Source: CAZSWR01 sp964610885 (lineage in GTDB: Bacteria; Bacteroidota; Ignavibacteria; Kapaibacteriales; UBA2268). Taken from it: a DNA stretch of 11,676 nt. Below the pieces are notes generated by a model that was not told the DNA's origin, made no database searches, and worked only from the letters and a program-made list of their open reading frames with translations. The stretch spans positions 1-11,676 of the forward strand of contig CAZSWR010000101.1 in assembly GCA_964610885.1 (NCBI GenBank). Reading direction: 5' to 3'. A program made the translations under genes and the position numbers. Below, piece by piece: positions 6,401-11,676 of this stretch (the first letter of the stretch is position 1; each line of letters opens with the position of its first letter).

Positions 6401-7435
6401 CTAATTGATATAAATTCCGTTTGGAGAAAACGAGAGCACCAAGATTGCTATTGCCACCCAGCCCAACACGCGCCGAGCGCGACCCAATGGCTCGTCGTCG
6501 TAGATCTCGGGATGGTCCAGTTTGATGAGAAAGCGGGTGATCAAGGCCCAAAGCAGCCAACCGGGCCACAGCTGGAAGATGAACGGGATATTTACTCGTA
6601 TATAGTCCAAGGTGGGCAATAGGTTGGTGCGAAGGAATTGAACAAATGAGTTTGGGTCATCCGTTTGGAGCAGCTCCCAGGCAATGCTCACCAGAGAGGC
6701 AAATCCAATCGCGACAAGGAATCGCCAAAACACGCGGGCCACTTTCTTTTGCTTGCTGCCAAACATCGAATAGACCACATGCCCGCCATCGAGCTGGCCA
6801 ATCGGAAGCATATTCATCGACGTAACGAACAGCCCGAACCAACCCACGTTCAGCAGCGGGAAATGGTACAGCTCGTTCATCGGCGGTATCCACGTCACGA
6901 ATTGCCCAAACAATGCACTCAGGCCGCTGTACAGCAATGTATCGCCGAAATGGAGGCCGATCGTGGGGATCGTCCCGCCGTACTCGGTCAGGTACTCCGG
7001 GTGCAATTGAAAAATAAAATCTTGGCCCGGCAGCGTCAGGAATCCGATTATCAGGAATGCAAAACATGCAACGAAACCGGCCAGCGGCCCCGAGACTCCA
7101 ATATCGAAAAGCGCGCGGCGGTTCGGAATTGCATTGCGAGTTTTGATGACGGCGCCGAAAGTGCCAAAGAATGGCATACCATCGCCAAATGGTGGCATCG
7201 GTATGAAATACGGCAAAGTGGCGTCCACGCCGTGCGCACGGCTGGCGAAATAGTGCCCGAATTCGTGCGCGCCGAGGAATGTCATTATCAGGAGGGCGTA
7301 TTCCAATCCGTAAGATATGTTTTGAAGGTCTGTGAAATCGTGGTTGCCCCAAGCCACGCCGGATATCATGCAAGTCAGGAATGTCGCAACGAACAGCCCG
7401 CCATGCACAAGTATCTCCTTAGCTGTAATCTTCAT
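6401..7435 (-). CDS. M50 (site-2 protease-like) intramembrane zinc metalloprotease
   Basis: A 344-residue polytopic membrane protein. HEFGH (57-61) lies in a hydrophobic segment and supplies two zinc ligands and the catalytic Glu. NMLPIGQLDGGH (208-219), with D216, fits the third ligand in the conserved LDG motif of the family. GTFGAVIKTRNAIPNRRALFD (about 91-111, before SGPLAGF) is characteristic of the compact S2P/EGY-like branch that lacks a PDZ domain. Several further hydrophobic helices are present (about 8-28, 42-56, 114-134, 190-206, 235-252, 288-303 and 322-336). Such enzymes cut substrate helices within the membrane, often in regulated proteolysis of anti-sigma factors. No anti-sigma gene is nearby, so the substrate is unknown. 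It is the last gene of a likely operon, 28 bases after the rhodanese gene. No Shine-Dalgarno is seen. Confidence 0.92.
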   Translation of the reverse strand: MKITAKEILVHGGLFVATFLTCMISGVAWGNHDFTDLQNISYGLEYALLIMTFLGAHEFGHYFASRAHGVDATLPYFIPMPPFGDGMPFFGTFGAVIKTRNAIPNRRALFDIGVSGPLAGFVACFAFLIIGFLTLPGQDFIFQLHPEYLTEYGGTIPTIGLHFGDTLLYSGLSALFGQFVTWIPPMNELYHFPLLNVGWFGLFVTSMNMLPIGQLDGGHVVYSMFGSKQKKVARVFWRFLVAIGFASLVSIAWELLQTDDPNSFVQFLRTNLLPTLDYIRVNIPFIFQLWPGWLLWALITRFLIKLDHPEIYDDEPLGRARRVLGWVAIAILVLSFSPNGIYIN

Positions 7436-7463
7436 TTATTCGTATTTTTGAAAGTCTAACAAA

Positions 7464-8057
7464 TCATTTATGCAAAACCCATTCGGCCCAGCCACCATAG
7501 TAAATCGCTACTTTTGTGAATCCAAGGTTCTGAAGGTCCTTGGCGACGTGGTGGCTCAGGTCGCAATCGCCGCCATCGCAATAGACGATGATAATCTTGT
7601 CCTGCGGAAGCGCGACGAGCTTTGGCATATAGACGTCTTCGGCCCAGTATGGGTGTATGTTGATTGCATTTCCGATGTGTCCGGCCTCGAAAAGCCTCTC
7701 GGGGCGGGCATCGATGATAACCACGTTCGGATTTGCCATTTGGCGTTTCATCTGTTCGTAGCTGATGTTTTTCTTCAGAATATCTTCGGCCGGGGCGTCT
7801 TTTTTCTTGGCCCTGGCAGTATCGACGGCTATATTTTCTTTAGCTTCGGACTGAATGGAATCGGCCTTTTGCTGGATTTGCGCGGGGCGCGGAGTGGTGT
7901 CCACTGCAAAGAAGTCGTCGGTAATTGTTTCGTAAACCTTTTCCTCGGCGAACCACGGCAAAGGCTTGTCCGAGAACAAGTTATACGCAACGGCGAGCGC
8001 GATGGCCGCGCCGATGATGATAGCTATGTCGATAAAAAGATTCTTGCTTAGCTTCAT
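7464..8057 (-). CDS. Membrane-anchored rhodanese-domain protein
   Basis: A 197-residue protein. Residues about 8-28 form one N-terminal membrane anchor or uncleaved signal. Residues about 40-95 are a polar Lys/Ala/Asp-rich linker. Residues about 98-195 are a single rhodanese domain with VVIIDARPERLFEAGHIGNA, then IIIVYC with the predicted catalytic Cys at 160, and the final YYGGWAEW. The active-site loop CDGGDC (160-165) holds two acidic residues and a second Cys rather than the Arg/Ser-rich loop of classical thiosulfate sulfurtransferases, so the natural sulfur acceptor may differ. The domain probably faces the periplasm, which is inferred from the anchor. Its ATG overlaps the TGA of the J-domain gene by four bases (ATGA), indicating translational coupling. 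The M50 protease gene follows. Confidence 0.9.
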   Translation of the reverse strand: MKLSKNLFIDIAIIIGAAIALAVAYNLFSDKPLPWFAEEKVYETITDDFFAVDTTPRPAQIQQKADSIQSEAKENIAVDTARAKKKDAPAEDILKKNISYEQMKRQMANPNVVIIDARPERLFEAGHIGNAINIHPYWAEDVYMPKLVALPQDKIIIVYCDGGDCDLSHHVAKDLQNLGFTKVAIYYGGWAEWVLHK

Positions 8058-8443
8058 AAGTTCATACTTTTTTTAAGGAATTCGTAAGCCAAGTTGATTT
8101 GGAGGATTTTCTTTTCGGCCAAATCACGAATTTCCGGGCCGAGGTGCGCGGTTTTGTCCGGGTGGTACTCGGCGACGCGGCTTCTGTAGGCCTGTTTCAC
8201 CACGTCTGCCGTTGGGTTCGGGCTGTCGATGCCGAGCGTTCGGAGCGCAGCCGGGAAGTCCATCTTTGCGCCAGGTGCATTTTGTTGATTCGGCCGAGTT
8301 TCGCCATTGCCCTTAAGATTTTCAAATTGCTTTTTCAAATCATTATCTTGAGATTCGATGAAATCGTGAGCATTCGCAACTTCATCCTTAGAATTCCAAT
8401 TTGCCCGGGCAATTCCGGCTATACGTTTCAGAATTTGTCCCAT
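8054..8443 (-). CDS. Small J-domain (DnaJ-like) protein
   Basis: A 129-residue protein. Residues 1-60 are polar and unrecognised. Residues about 63-126 form a C-terminal J domain: FPAALRTLGI, then VVKQAYRSRVAEYHPDKTAH with the HPD motif at 94-96 that stimulates Hsp70 ATPase, and a final helix INLAYEFLKK. It lacks the Gly/Phe, zinc-finger and substrate-binding domains of true DnaJ, so it is a type III J-protein, probably recruiting DnaK to a particular client. The stop overlaps the start of the rhodanese gene. The ATG at 8443 has no Shine-Dalgarno; a TATAAC (-10-like) lies about 12 bases upstream on the minus strand without a good -35. Confidence 0.85.
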   Translation of the reverse strand: MGQILKRIAGIARANWNSKDEVANAHDFIESQDNDLKKQFENLKGNGETRPNQQNAPGAKMDFPAALRTLGIDSPNPTADVVKQAYRSRVAEYHPDKTAHLGPEIRDLAEKKILQINLAYEFLKKSMNL

Positions 8444-8616
8444 ATCAGTATGTAGTTATAAGCGAACAAAATGTTTCAGCGAAAAATGTATTAATCGACG
8501 ATGAAAAGATTTCGCCGAAGGTATAAAAAATGGCCCCATTCCGCAAGATAGTTCGAGAGAAAAACACCGTCATTATCTCTAACAAAATCAGAATGTTAGC
8601 TTTCTTCTCTTCTTTT

Positions 8617-8633
8617 CCCCTTTGAAAAAGGGG
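8617..8633. repeat. REP-like GC hairpin
   Basis: CCCCTTT-GAA-AAAGGGG is a perfect 7-bp stem with a three-base loop, followed by a G-rich tail GGCGGGGGGATTTG (8633-8646). The form CCCCTTTGAAAAAGGGGG resembles a dispersed repeat frequent in Bacteroidota and other genomes; that resemblance is from memory. It might also act as a weak terminator of the tatB transcript, but it lies more than 200 bases past tatB. Confidence 0.5.
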
Positions 8634-8706
8634 GCGGGGGGATTTGCTGATATTTCAATTAGCAAACTGGTGTTTCCGCAATGTATTGTATCCATTCTAA
8701 GAACTA

Positions 8707-8806
8707 NNNNNNNNNNNNNNNNNNNNNNNNNNNNNNNNNNNNNNNNNNNNNNNNNNNNNNNNNNNNNNNNNNNNNNNNNNNNNNNNNNNNNNNNNNNNNN
8801 NNNNNN
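8707..8806. other. Assembly gap of 100 N
   Basis: Exactly 100 Ns, the conventional placeholder for a gap of unknown size. The 27 bases before it (8680-8706, beginning AATGTATTGTATCC) are identical to the 27 bases after it (8807-8833). The two contig ends therefore probably overlap, and the real sequence may have no gap or a short tandem repeat. Confidence 0.95.
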
Positions 8807-8846
8807 AATGTATTGTATCCATTCTAAGAACTATTTCAACGGCCAT

Positions 8847-9224
8847 CTAGAAGACATCTCTTCGCACCGGAGCGGACGTGGGTTTCGCTTGAGCAATCGG
8901 GGCGCCATCAGTTGGAGGCTCCTGAGCGGGCAAGACTTCCTCAGTTTCATTTCCGACGGCGAGGGCGGAGTCGTCTCCCTCCAATGCCTTGCGGTAGTCG
9001 TCAATCACGATGGGGCTTACTTTGAACGGCTGTTTGATCTCGTTTTCGAGGTCCAAACCGTCTTGAATCTCTTCTAATTGGTTTTGGAACTCCACTTGGG
9101 CTTGGCGCACCTTTGCCATGCCCTTTTTCATCATTCGGGCAATTTCCGGCATTCTTTCCGGGCCGAAAAGCACCAGAATCGCCAGGACAATCAGGATTAG
9201 TTCGCCGCCTCCGACATCAAACAT
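8847..9224 (-). CDS. tatB: Twin-arginine translocase subunit TatB
   Basis: A 125-residue single-span protein of the TatA/TatB family. Hallmarks fall at the expected positions: E8 at the start of the membrane helix (residues about 6-20), then the hinge F20-G21-P22 and ERMPEIARMMKKG of the amphipathic helix, followed by a long charged helix and a Pro/Ala-rich tail. The GP hinge and ERMPE favour TatB over TatA. TatB with TatC recognises twin-arginine signal peptides of folded exported proteins. No tatC is present in the window. It lies 98 bases downstream of tatA, separated by a strong stem-loop. Shine-Dalgarno is weak. Some annotators would call it simply a TatA/TatE family protein. Confidence 0.85.
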   Translation of the reverse strand: MFDVGGGELILIVLAILVLFGPERMPEIARMMKKGMAKVRQAQVEFQNQLEEIQDGLDLENEIKQPFKVSPIVIDDYRKALEGDDSALAVGNETEEVLPAQEPPTDGAPIAQAKPTSAPVRRDVF

Positions 9225-9278
9225 CTGCTTAAGCCATACGAGTTATTAATAATTCCAACTACAATTTGGATTGACAAA

Positions 9279-9321
9279 CCGACTGCTCTACTTGCTCGGA
9301 AGAAGAGCATTGAGCAGTTGG
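9279..9321 (-). terminator. Stem-loop between tatA and tatB (attenuator or partial terminator)
   Basis: The 10-base arms at 9279-9288 and 9312-9321 pair fully, with one G-U. Inside, TGCTC (9293-9297) pairs with GAGCA (9305-9309). Read on the minus strand, the hairpin starts one base after the tatA stop codon and is followed by TTTGTC, a poor T-run. It could reduce read-through into tatB or stabilise the upstream mRNA. Confidence 0.5.
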
Positions 9322-9322
9322 A

Positions 9323-9535
9323 TTATTTCTTGTCTTCCGTTTTCTCTTTATTTTTTTCCGAGTCTTTGTCCTTCTCTGTTTCTTTGCCGTCTTCCGAGTC
9401 CAGCGTGGAGGCTTTTTTGAACTCTTTGATGCCCGAGCCGAGTCCGCGCATAAGTTCGGGAATTTTCTTCGCGCCGAACAGCAGCACAATTACGAGGAGA
9501 ATGACAATGATTTCCGGTGTTCCGAGTCCAAACAT
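9323..9535 (-). CDS. tatA: Twin-arginine translocase subunit TatA
   Basis: A 70-residue protein with a very typical TatA layout: short N-terminus MFGLGTPE, membrane helix (about 7-20), hinge F20-G21-A22-K23-K24, amphipathic helix KIPELMRGLGSGIKEFKKA, and a highly charged Lys/Glu/Asp tail (45-70). TatA multimerises to form the transport-competent complex after TatBC binds substrate. The ATG is three bases past the purQ stop, and AAAGGG (9543-9548) within the end of purQ serves as its ribosome binding site, so it is co-transcribed with purQ. A stem-loop follows immediately. Confidence 0.93.
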   Translation of the reverse strand: MFGLGTPEIIVILLVIVLLFGAKKIPELMRGLGSGIKEFKKASTLDSEDGKETEKDKDSEKNKEKTEDKK

Positions 9536-9538
9536 GGC

Positions 9539-10237
9539 TTAGCCCTTTTTATTTAGGAAGTGAATAATTGACTCAAAAACCTTAGTCCCGTCGGTATGTT
9601 TCAGCGTGCTGTCGCAGTAGCGTTCGGGGTGGGGCATCATTCCGAGTACGTTCCCTTTTTCGTTCACGATACCGGCAATATTGTTGATAGCGCCGTTCGG
9701 GCAGGCCTCGGGGACCACCACGCCTTCGGGAGTTGCGTATTTGAAGAGGATTCTGTTTTCGCCTTCGAGCCGAGCAATAGTCTCGGGTTCGGCGAAATAG
9801 TTACCTTCGTTGTGAGCGATTGGAATGGTCAGCACTTGGCCTTCGCTGCATTGGTTGGTGAAGGCTGTTTTGTTGTTCATCACGCGGAGCGTCGTATCGC
9901 GGCATAGGAATGTAAGCGATTCGTTCATAAGGAGCGTGCCAGGGAGCAATTCAGCTTCTGTCAAGATTTGGAAACCGTTGCAAATACCAATAACGAGTTT
10001 GCCCTTGCCAGCGAAATTCACAACTTCGCGCATAATCGGCGAGAAGCGCGCGATGGCGCCGCAGCGCAGATAATCGCCGTAAGAGAATCCGCCGGGGAGG
10101 ATGACGCAGTCCACGTCGTGGGGGATTTGCGTGTCCTTGTGCCACAGGAAAACAGGCTCGCCTCCGGTCTTGAGAGCGCCCCAATACGCATCGTGGTCGC
10201 AATTCGACCCGGGAAAAACGACTATGCCGTATTTCAT
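9539..10237 (-). CDS. purQ: Phosphoribosylformylglycinamidine synthase, glutaminase subunit PurQ
   Basis: A 232-residue class I glutamine amidotransferase. It supplies ammonia from glutamine for conversion of FGAR to FGAM, the fourth step of de novo purine synthesis, working with PurS and PurL. The N-terminus (YGIVVFPGSNCDHD), oxyanion region (LPGGFSYGDYLRCGAIAR, about 47-64), nucleophile C86 in GICNGFQ, and H203/E205 in MPHPER complete the Cys-His-Glu triad. Length and motifs are normal for stand-alone bacterial PurQ. The ATG overlaps the purS stop by one base (TAATG), and AAGAGG at 10245-10250 is its ribosome binding site. No purL is in the window. Confidence 0.97.
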   Translation of the reverse strand: MKYGIVVFPGSNCDHDAYWGALKTGGEPVFLWHKDTQIPHDVDCVILPGGFSYGDYLRCGAIARFSPIMREVVNFAGKGKLVIGICNGFQILTEAELLPGTLLMNESLTFLCRDTTLRVMNNKTAFTNQCSEGQVLTIPIAHNEGNYFAEPETIARLEGENRILFKYATPEGVVVPEACPNGAINNIAGIVNEKGNVLGMMPHPERYCDSTLKHTDGTKVFESIIHFLNKKG

Positions 10238-10494
10238 TATGCTACCTCTTCCAAAGTAATTGTGTAATCCTCGATAATCGGATTTGCGATTAGCTGCTTG
10301 CAGGCGGAATCGACCAAGGATTTGGCTTCGTCGTGCGATTCGGCGGAAACCGACAGCTCGACGTGTTTGCCGATGCGAAGGTTCTGAATCATTGGGAATT
10401 CTATCGAATGCAAGGCGTTTTCCACTGCCTTGCCCTGCACGTCGAGTATGCCTTTGCGGAGCGTGATATTGATGATAGCATTGAACTTTTTCAT
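10237..10494 (-). CDS. purS: Phosphoribosylformylglycinamidine synthase subunit PurS
   Basis: An 85-residue protein that bridges PurQ and the small-type PurL in the three-part FGAM synthase. Recognisable features are the N-terminal strand FNAIINITLRKGILDVQGKA, then MIQNLRIGKHVELSV and the C-terminal IIEDYTITLEE. Length is usual for the family. A separate purS implies this organism uses the PurS/PurQ/small-PurL form rather than the single large PurL of Gammaproteobacteria. AAAGGA (10500-10505) precedes the ATG. It lies 33 bases after pssA and shares one base with purQ. Confidence 0.95.
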   Translation of the reverse strand: MKKFNAIINITLRKGILDVQGKAVENALHSIEFPMIQNLRIGKHVELSVSAESHDEAKSLVDSACKQLIANPIIEDYTITLEEVA

Positions 10495-10527
10495 TTCGTT
10501 CCTTTATTAAGATTTATTCTTCAAATT

Positions 10528-11295
10528 TTATTCGTCGTCGTCGTCGGGTTCGAGTTCGTCGGCTTCGATGTCGTCCGGGGCTTCGTAAGTTCTTTTCAGC
10601 CAAAGGACGAAATGCCTTGCGGCATCCCCAACAATGTAAAGAATCATAAACGGAAAAATATAGCTGCCACCGGAGACGATCGCGGCGATGAGGCCGGCGA
10701 CAAATATCGTGAATATGACCGGATTTCGCTTGATTGCCGAGGGCGACGGGCGGGGCATGTTGTGATACTTGACCGTCGAAACCATGGCCAAAGAGGCCAG
10801 GCAGACCACCACGATCATCGAAACTGCCTTGTATTCCTCGGGCAGCCGGTCGGTGATGTGGTAGAAGATGATGTACGACACCACGGTCAGCGCGCCGGAA
10901 GGAATCGGCAGGCCGGTAAAGAATTTCTTGTCCTCGAAGCCCACCATGTTCACGTTGAAACGAGCCAAACGCACCACGCCGGCCAGGGCAGGCAAGGAGC
11001 TTAGCAGAATGCCAAGTTCGCCATACTGGTAGAAAAAGGCTTTGTAGGCCATGAACGAAGGGGCCACCCCGAACGAAACAGCATCGCAGAGGGAATCAAG
11101 CTCTGCCCCGAATTCGCTCGTCGCGCGGACCAACCGGGCCACAGCGCCGTCGAGCATATCGAATACAGCAGCCAGCAGAATGAACAATGCGCCGTTGACA
11201 AATTCCGAACTGGAAATGTGTACAATCGCCATGAACCCCATGAAAAGGTTGGCGAGAGTGAACAGGTTAGGAACTATCGAGCGGGTGATTCGCAT
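10528..11295 (-). CDS. pssA: CDP-diacylglycerol-serine O-phosphatidyltransferase
   Basis: A 255-residue integral membrane enzyme that makes phosphatidylserine from CDP-diacylglycerol and serine, the precursor of phosphatidylethanolamine. The CDP-alcohol phosphotransferase signature is complete: D46, D49-G50, A53-R54, G63, D67 and D71 with exact spacing. The N-terminus (RSIVPNLFTLANLFMGF), the segment VRLARFNVN and the following FTGLPIPSGA are typical of the type II (Bacillus-like) serine transferases. Several membrane helices follow. The tail is strongly acidic (DDIEADELEPDDDDE). It opens the pssA-purS-purQ-tatA-tatB gene string. The ribosome binding site AAGGAAG (11300-11306) lies four bases before the ATG. 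No psd (decarboxylase) is adjacent within the window. Confidence 0.95.
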   Translation of the reverse strand: MRITRSIVPNLFTLANLFMGFMAIVHISSSEFVNGALFILLAAVFDMLDGAVARLVRATSEFGAELDSLCDAVSFGVAPSFMAYKAFFYQYGELGILLSSLPALAGVVRLARFNVNMVGFEDKKFFTGLPIPSGALTVVSYIIFYHITDRLPEEYKAVSMIVVVCLASLAMVSTVKYHNMPRPSPSAIKRNPVIFTIFVAGLIAAIVSGGSYIFPFMILYIVGDAARHFVLWLKRTYEAPDDIEADELEPDDDDE

Positions 11296-11328
11296 TGGTC
11301 TTCCTTAGGTTTTGCTTTTTTATTCTAT

Positions 11329-11358
11329 ATATTATTCGAAAAACATAAAACTCAACAA
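11329..11358 (-). promoter_or_regulatory. Candidate promoter of the pssA-pur-tat operon
   Basis: On the minus strand, TTGTTG (11353-11358), an 18-base spacer and TAATAT (11329-11334) form a plausible sigma70-like promoter. The transcript would start near 11321, about 26 bases before the pssA ATG. The surroundings are very AT-rich, so chance matches are possible. Confidence 0.4.
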
Positions 11359-11429
11359 TATCAAAAATACGAGATTTGATACTATTTTGATAATCTTTTT
11401 TTCATCGTTATCAAATACACATTCAGCAC

Positions 11430-11457
11430 CGCGGAAATCAGTGCCATTTCGCCGTGT
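11430..11457 (-). pseudogene. Decayed duplicate of the Rhs GEEMALYS segment
   Basis: Downstream of the Rhs stop codon, minus-strand bases here resemble 11506-11536 of the Rhs reading frame. Both have CGGCGA, then (after three bases missing here) the shared block AATGGCACTG, then a similar TTCCG/CTCCG. The duplicate would read GEMALISA in another frame. The 12-base GAAATGGCACTG is exact in both (11439-11450 and 11516-11527, plus-strand positions). It is best explained as a remnant of an Rhs module, but the match is short. Confidence 0.35.
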
Positions 11458-11485
11458 TTCGAACCTCGAAACATCGATGCTTTCG

Positions 11486-11676
11486 TTATGCCACAAGGTT
11501 CTTCGCGCCGGAGTACAGTGCCATTTCCTCGCCGGCCGCCCCGCGCAGGTAGTAGGTCCAGTGGGGCTTGCCATTCATCATCTCTGATAATGGATCCACT
11601 GACAGGAAACGGCCTATTATGGGATCGTACAGCCGGAAGCAGAGGTTCATGTACTTGCTCTCGGGGTCCCGCTCGG
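11486..11676 (-). CDS. Rhs/YD-repeat protein, C-terminal end (partial, 5' part outside the window)
   Basis: The last 62 residues of a longer protein, entering from the window edge and ending at the TAA at 11486-11488. The segment ESKYMNLCFRLYDPIIGRFL and then SVDPLSE match the Rhs repeat-associated core end (consensus RxYDPxxGRFxSxDP), which in polymorphic toxins precedes a variable toxic tip. Here only about 33 residues follow, and they read WTYYLRGAAGEEMALYSGAK, which resembles a module normally found upstream of the core end. The coding DNA is distinctly more GC-rich than the region after the stop. It is either a rearranged or truncated Rhs gene or the end of a non-toxic wall-associated relative. 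No immunity gene is visible downstream. Confidence 0.75.
   Translation of the reverse strand, partial: ERDPESKYMNLCFRLYDPIIGRFLSVDPLSEMMNGKPHWTYYLRGAAGEEMALYSGAKNLVA

Larger units (their letters stand above)
8444..8846. other. 403-bp non-coding stretch containing a REP-like hairpin and an assembly gap
   Basis: No supported gene lies here. The part next to the J-domain gene (8444-8560) is AT-rich and should hold the promoter for the J-protein/rhodanese/M50 operon. The middle carries the hairpin at 8617-8633, and the right part carries the N-gap and its flanking duplicate. The only open frame running through the gap depends on the Ns and is not real. Confidence 0.6.

Noticed and set aside
6665..7459. 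264-residue plus-strand frame opposite the M50 protease
   Set aside because: The minus-strand gene has membrane helices, HEFGH and LDG; the plus-strand frame is Glu/Arg/Gln-rich without motifs, as expected of a shadow.
7470..8051. 193-residue plus-strand frame nearly coextensive with the rhodanese gene
   Set aside because: The rhodanese domain and ATGA coupling make the minus strand the real gene; the opposite frame is open only through codon bias.
8622..9077. 151-residue frame crossing the N-gap
   Set aside because: It stays open only because Ns hide stops, and it overlaps tatB antisense.
11457..11471. TTTCGA-ACC-TCGAAA hairpin as terminator of the Rhs gene
   Set aside because: It lies about 15 bases past the stop but has only a weak AT-containing stem and no T-run on the minus strand.
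11332..11574. 80-residue minus-strand frame starting inside the Rhs end
   Set aside because: Its first part is the Rhs DNA in a wrong frame and the rest is AT-rich non-coding DNA; no motif.

Overview
The window looks like a chromosomal segment of a Bacteroidota-related (FCB) bacterium, most plausibly of the Ignavibacteria/Kapabacteria/Chlorobi side. The reasons are a long secreted Asp-box beta-propeller protein with a type IX secretion (T9SS) C-terminal sorting domain, an Rhs/YD-type protein end, weak or absent Shine-Dalgarno sequences at several genes, and dispersed palindromic repeats of a kind common in such genomes. This placement is inference; no rRNA or other marker gene is present.

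Layout, left to right. (1) 1-2580: a T9SS-targeted propeller protein (+) bounded by two copies of a MITE-like near-palindromic repeat. (2) 2581-6243: an unusual pair on the + strand. The first gene encodes a soluble Clp/HSP100-type AAA+ ATPase fused to an FtsH-type M41 zinc peptidase. The second encodes a winged-helix/WYL transcriptional regulator. A good sigma70-like promoter overlapped by a hyphenated palindrome precedes the first gene, and an array of four short palindromes lies before the second. This is the most novel part of the window and may be a self-contained regulated protease module. (3) 6401-8443 (-): a probable three-gene operon of a J-domain protein, a membrane-anchored rhodanese and an M50 site-2-type intramembrane protease. 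(4) 8444-8846: a non-coding stretch holding a REP-like hairpin and a 100-N assembly gap flanked on both sides by the same 27 bases. (5) 8847-11295 (-): a housekeeping operon reading pssA, purS, purQ, tatA, tatB. It joins phosphatidylserine synthesis, two subunits of FGAM synthase and two Tat translocase subunits. A strong stem-loop sits just after tatA. (6) 11296-11676: the pssA promoter region, then the 3' end of an Rhs-family gene (-) cut by the window edge, with module order unlike a normal Rhs end and a decayed partial duplicate after its stop.

The right half is mostly conserved cell-envelope and purine metabolism. The left half is accessory in character. No tRNA, rRNA, CRISPR array or intact transposase gene was seen.
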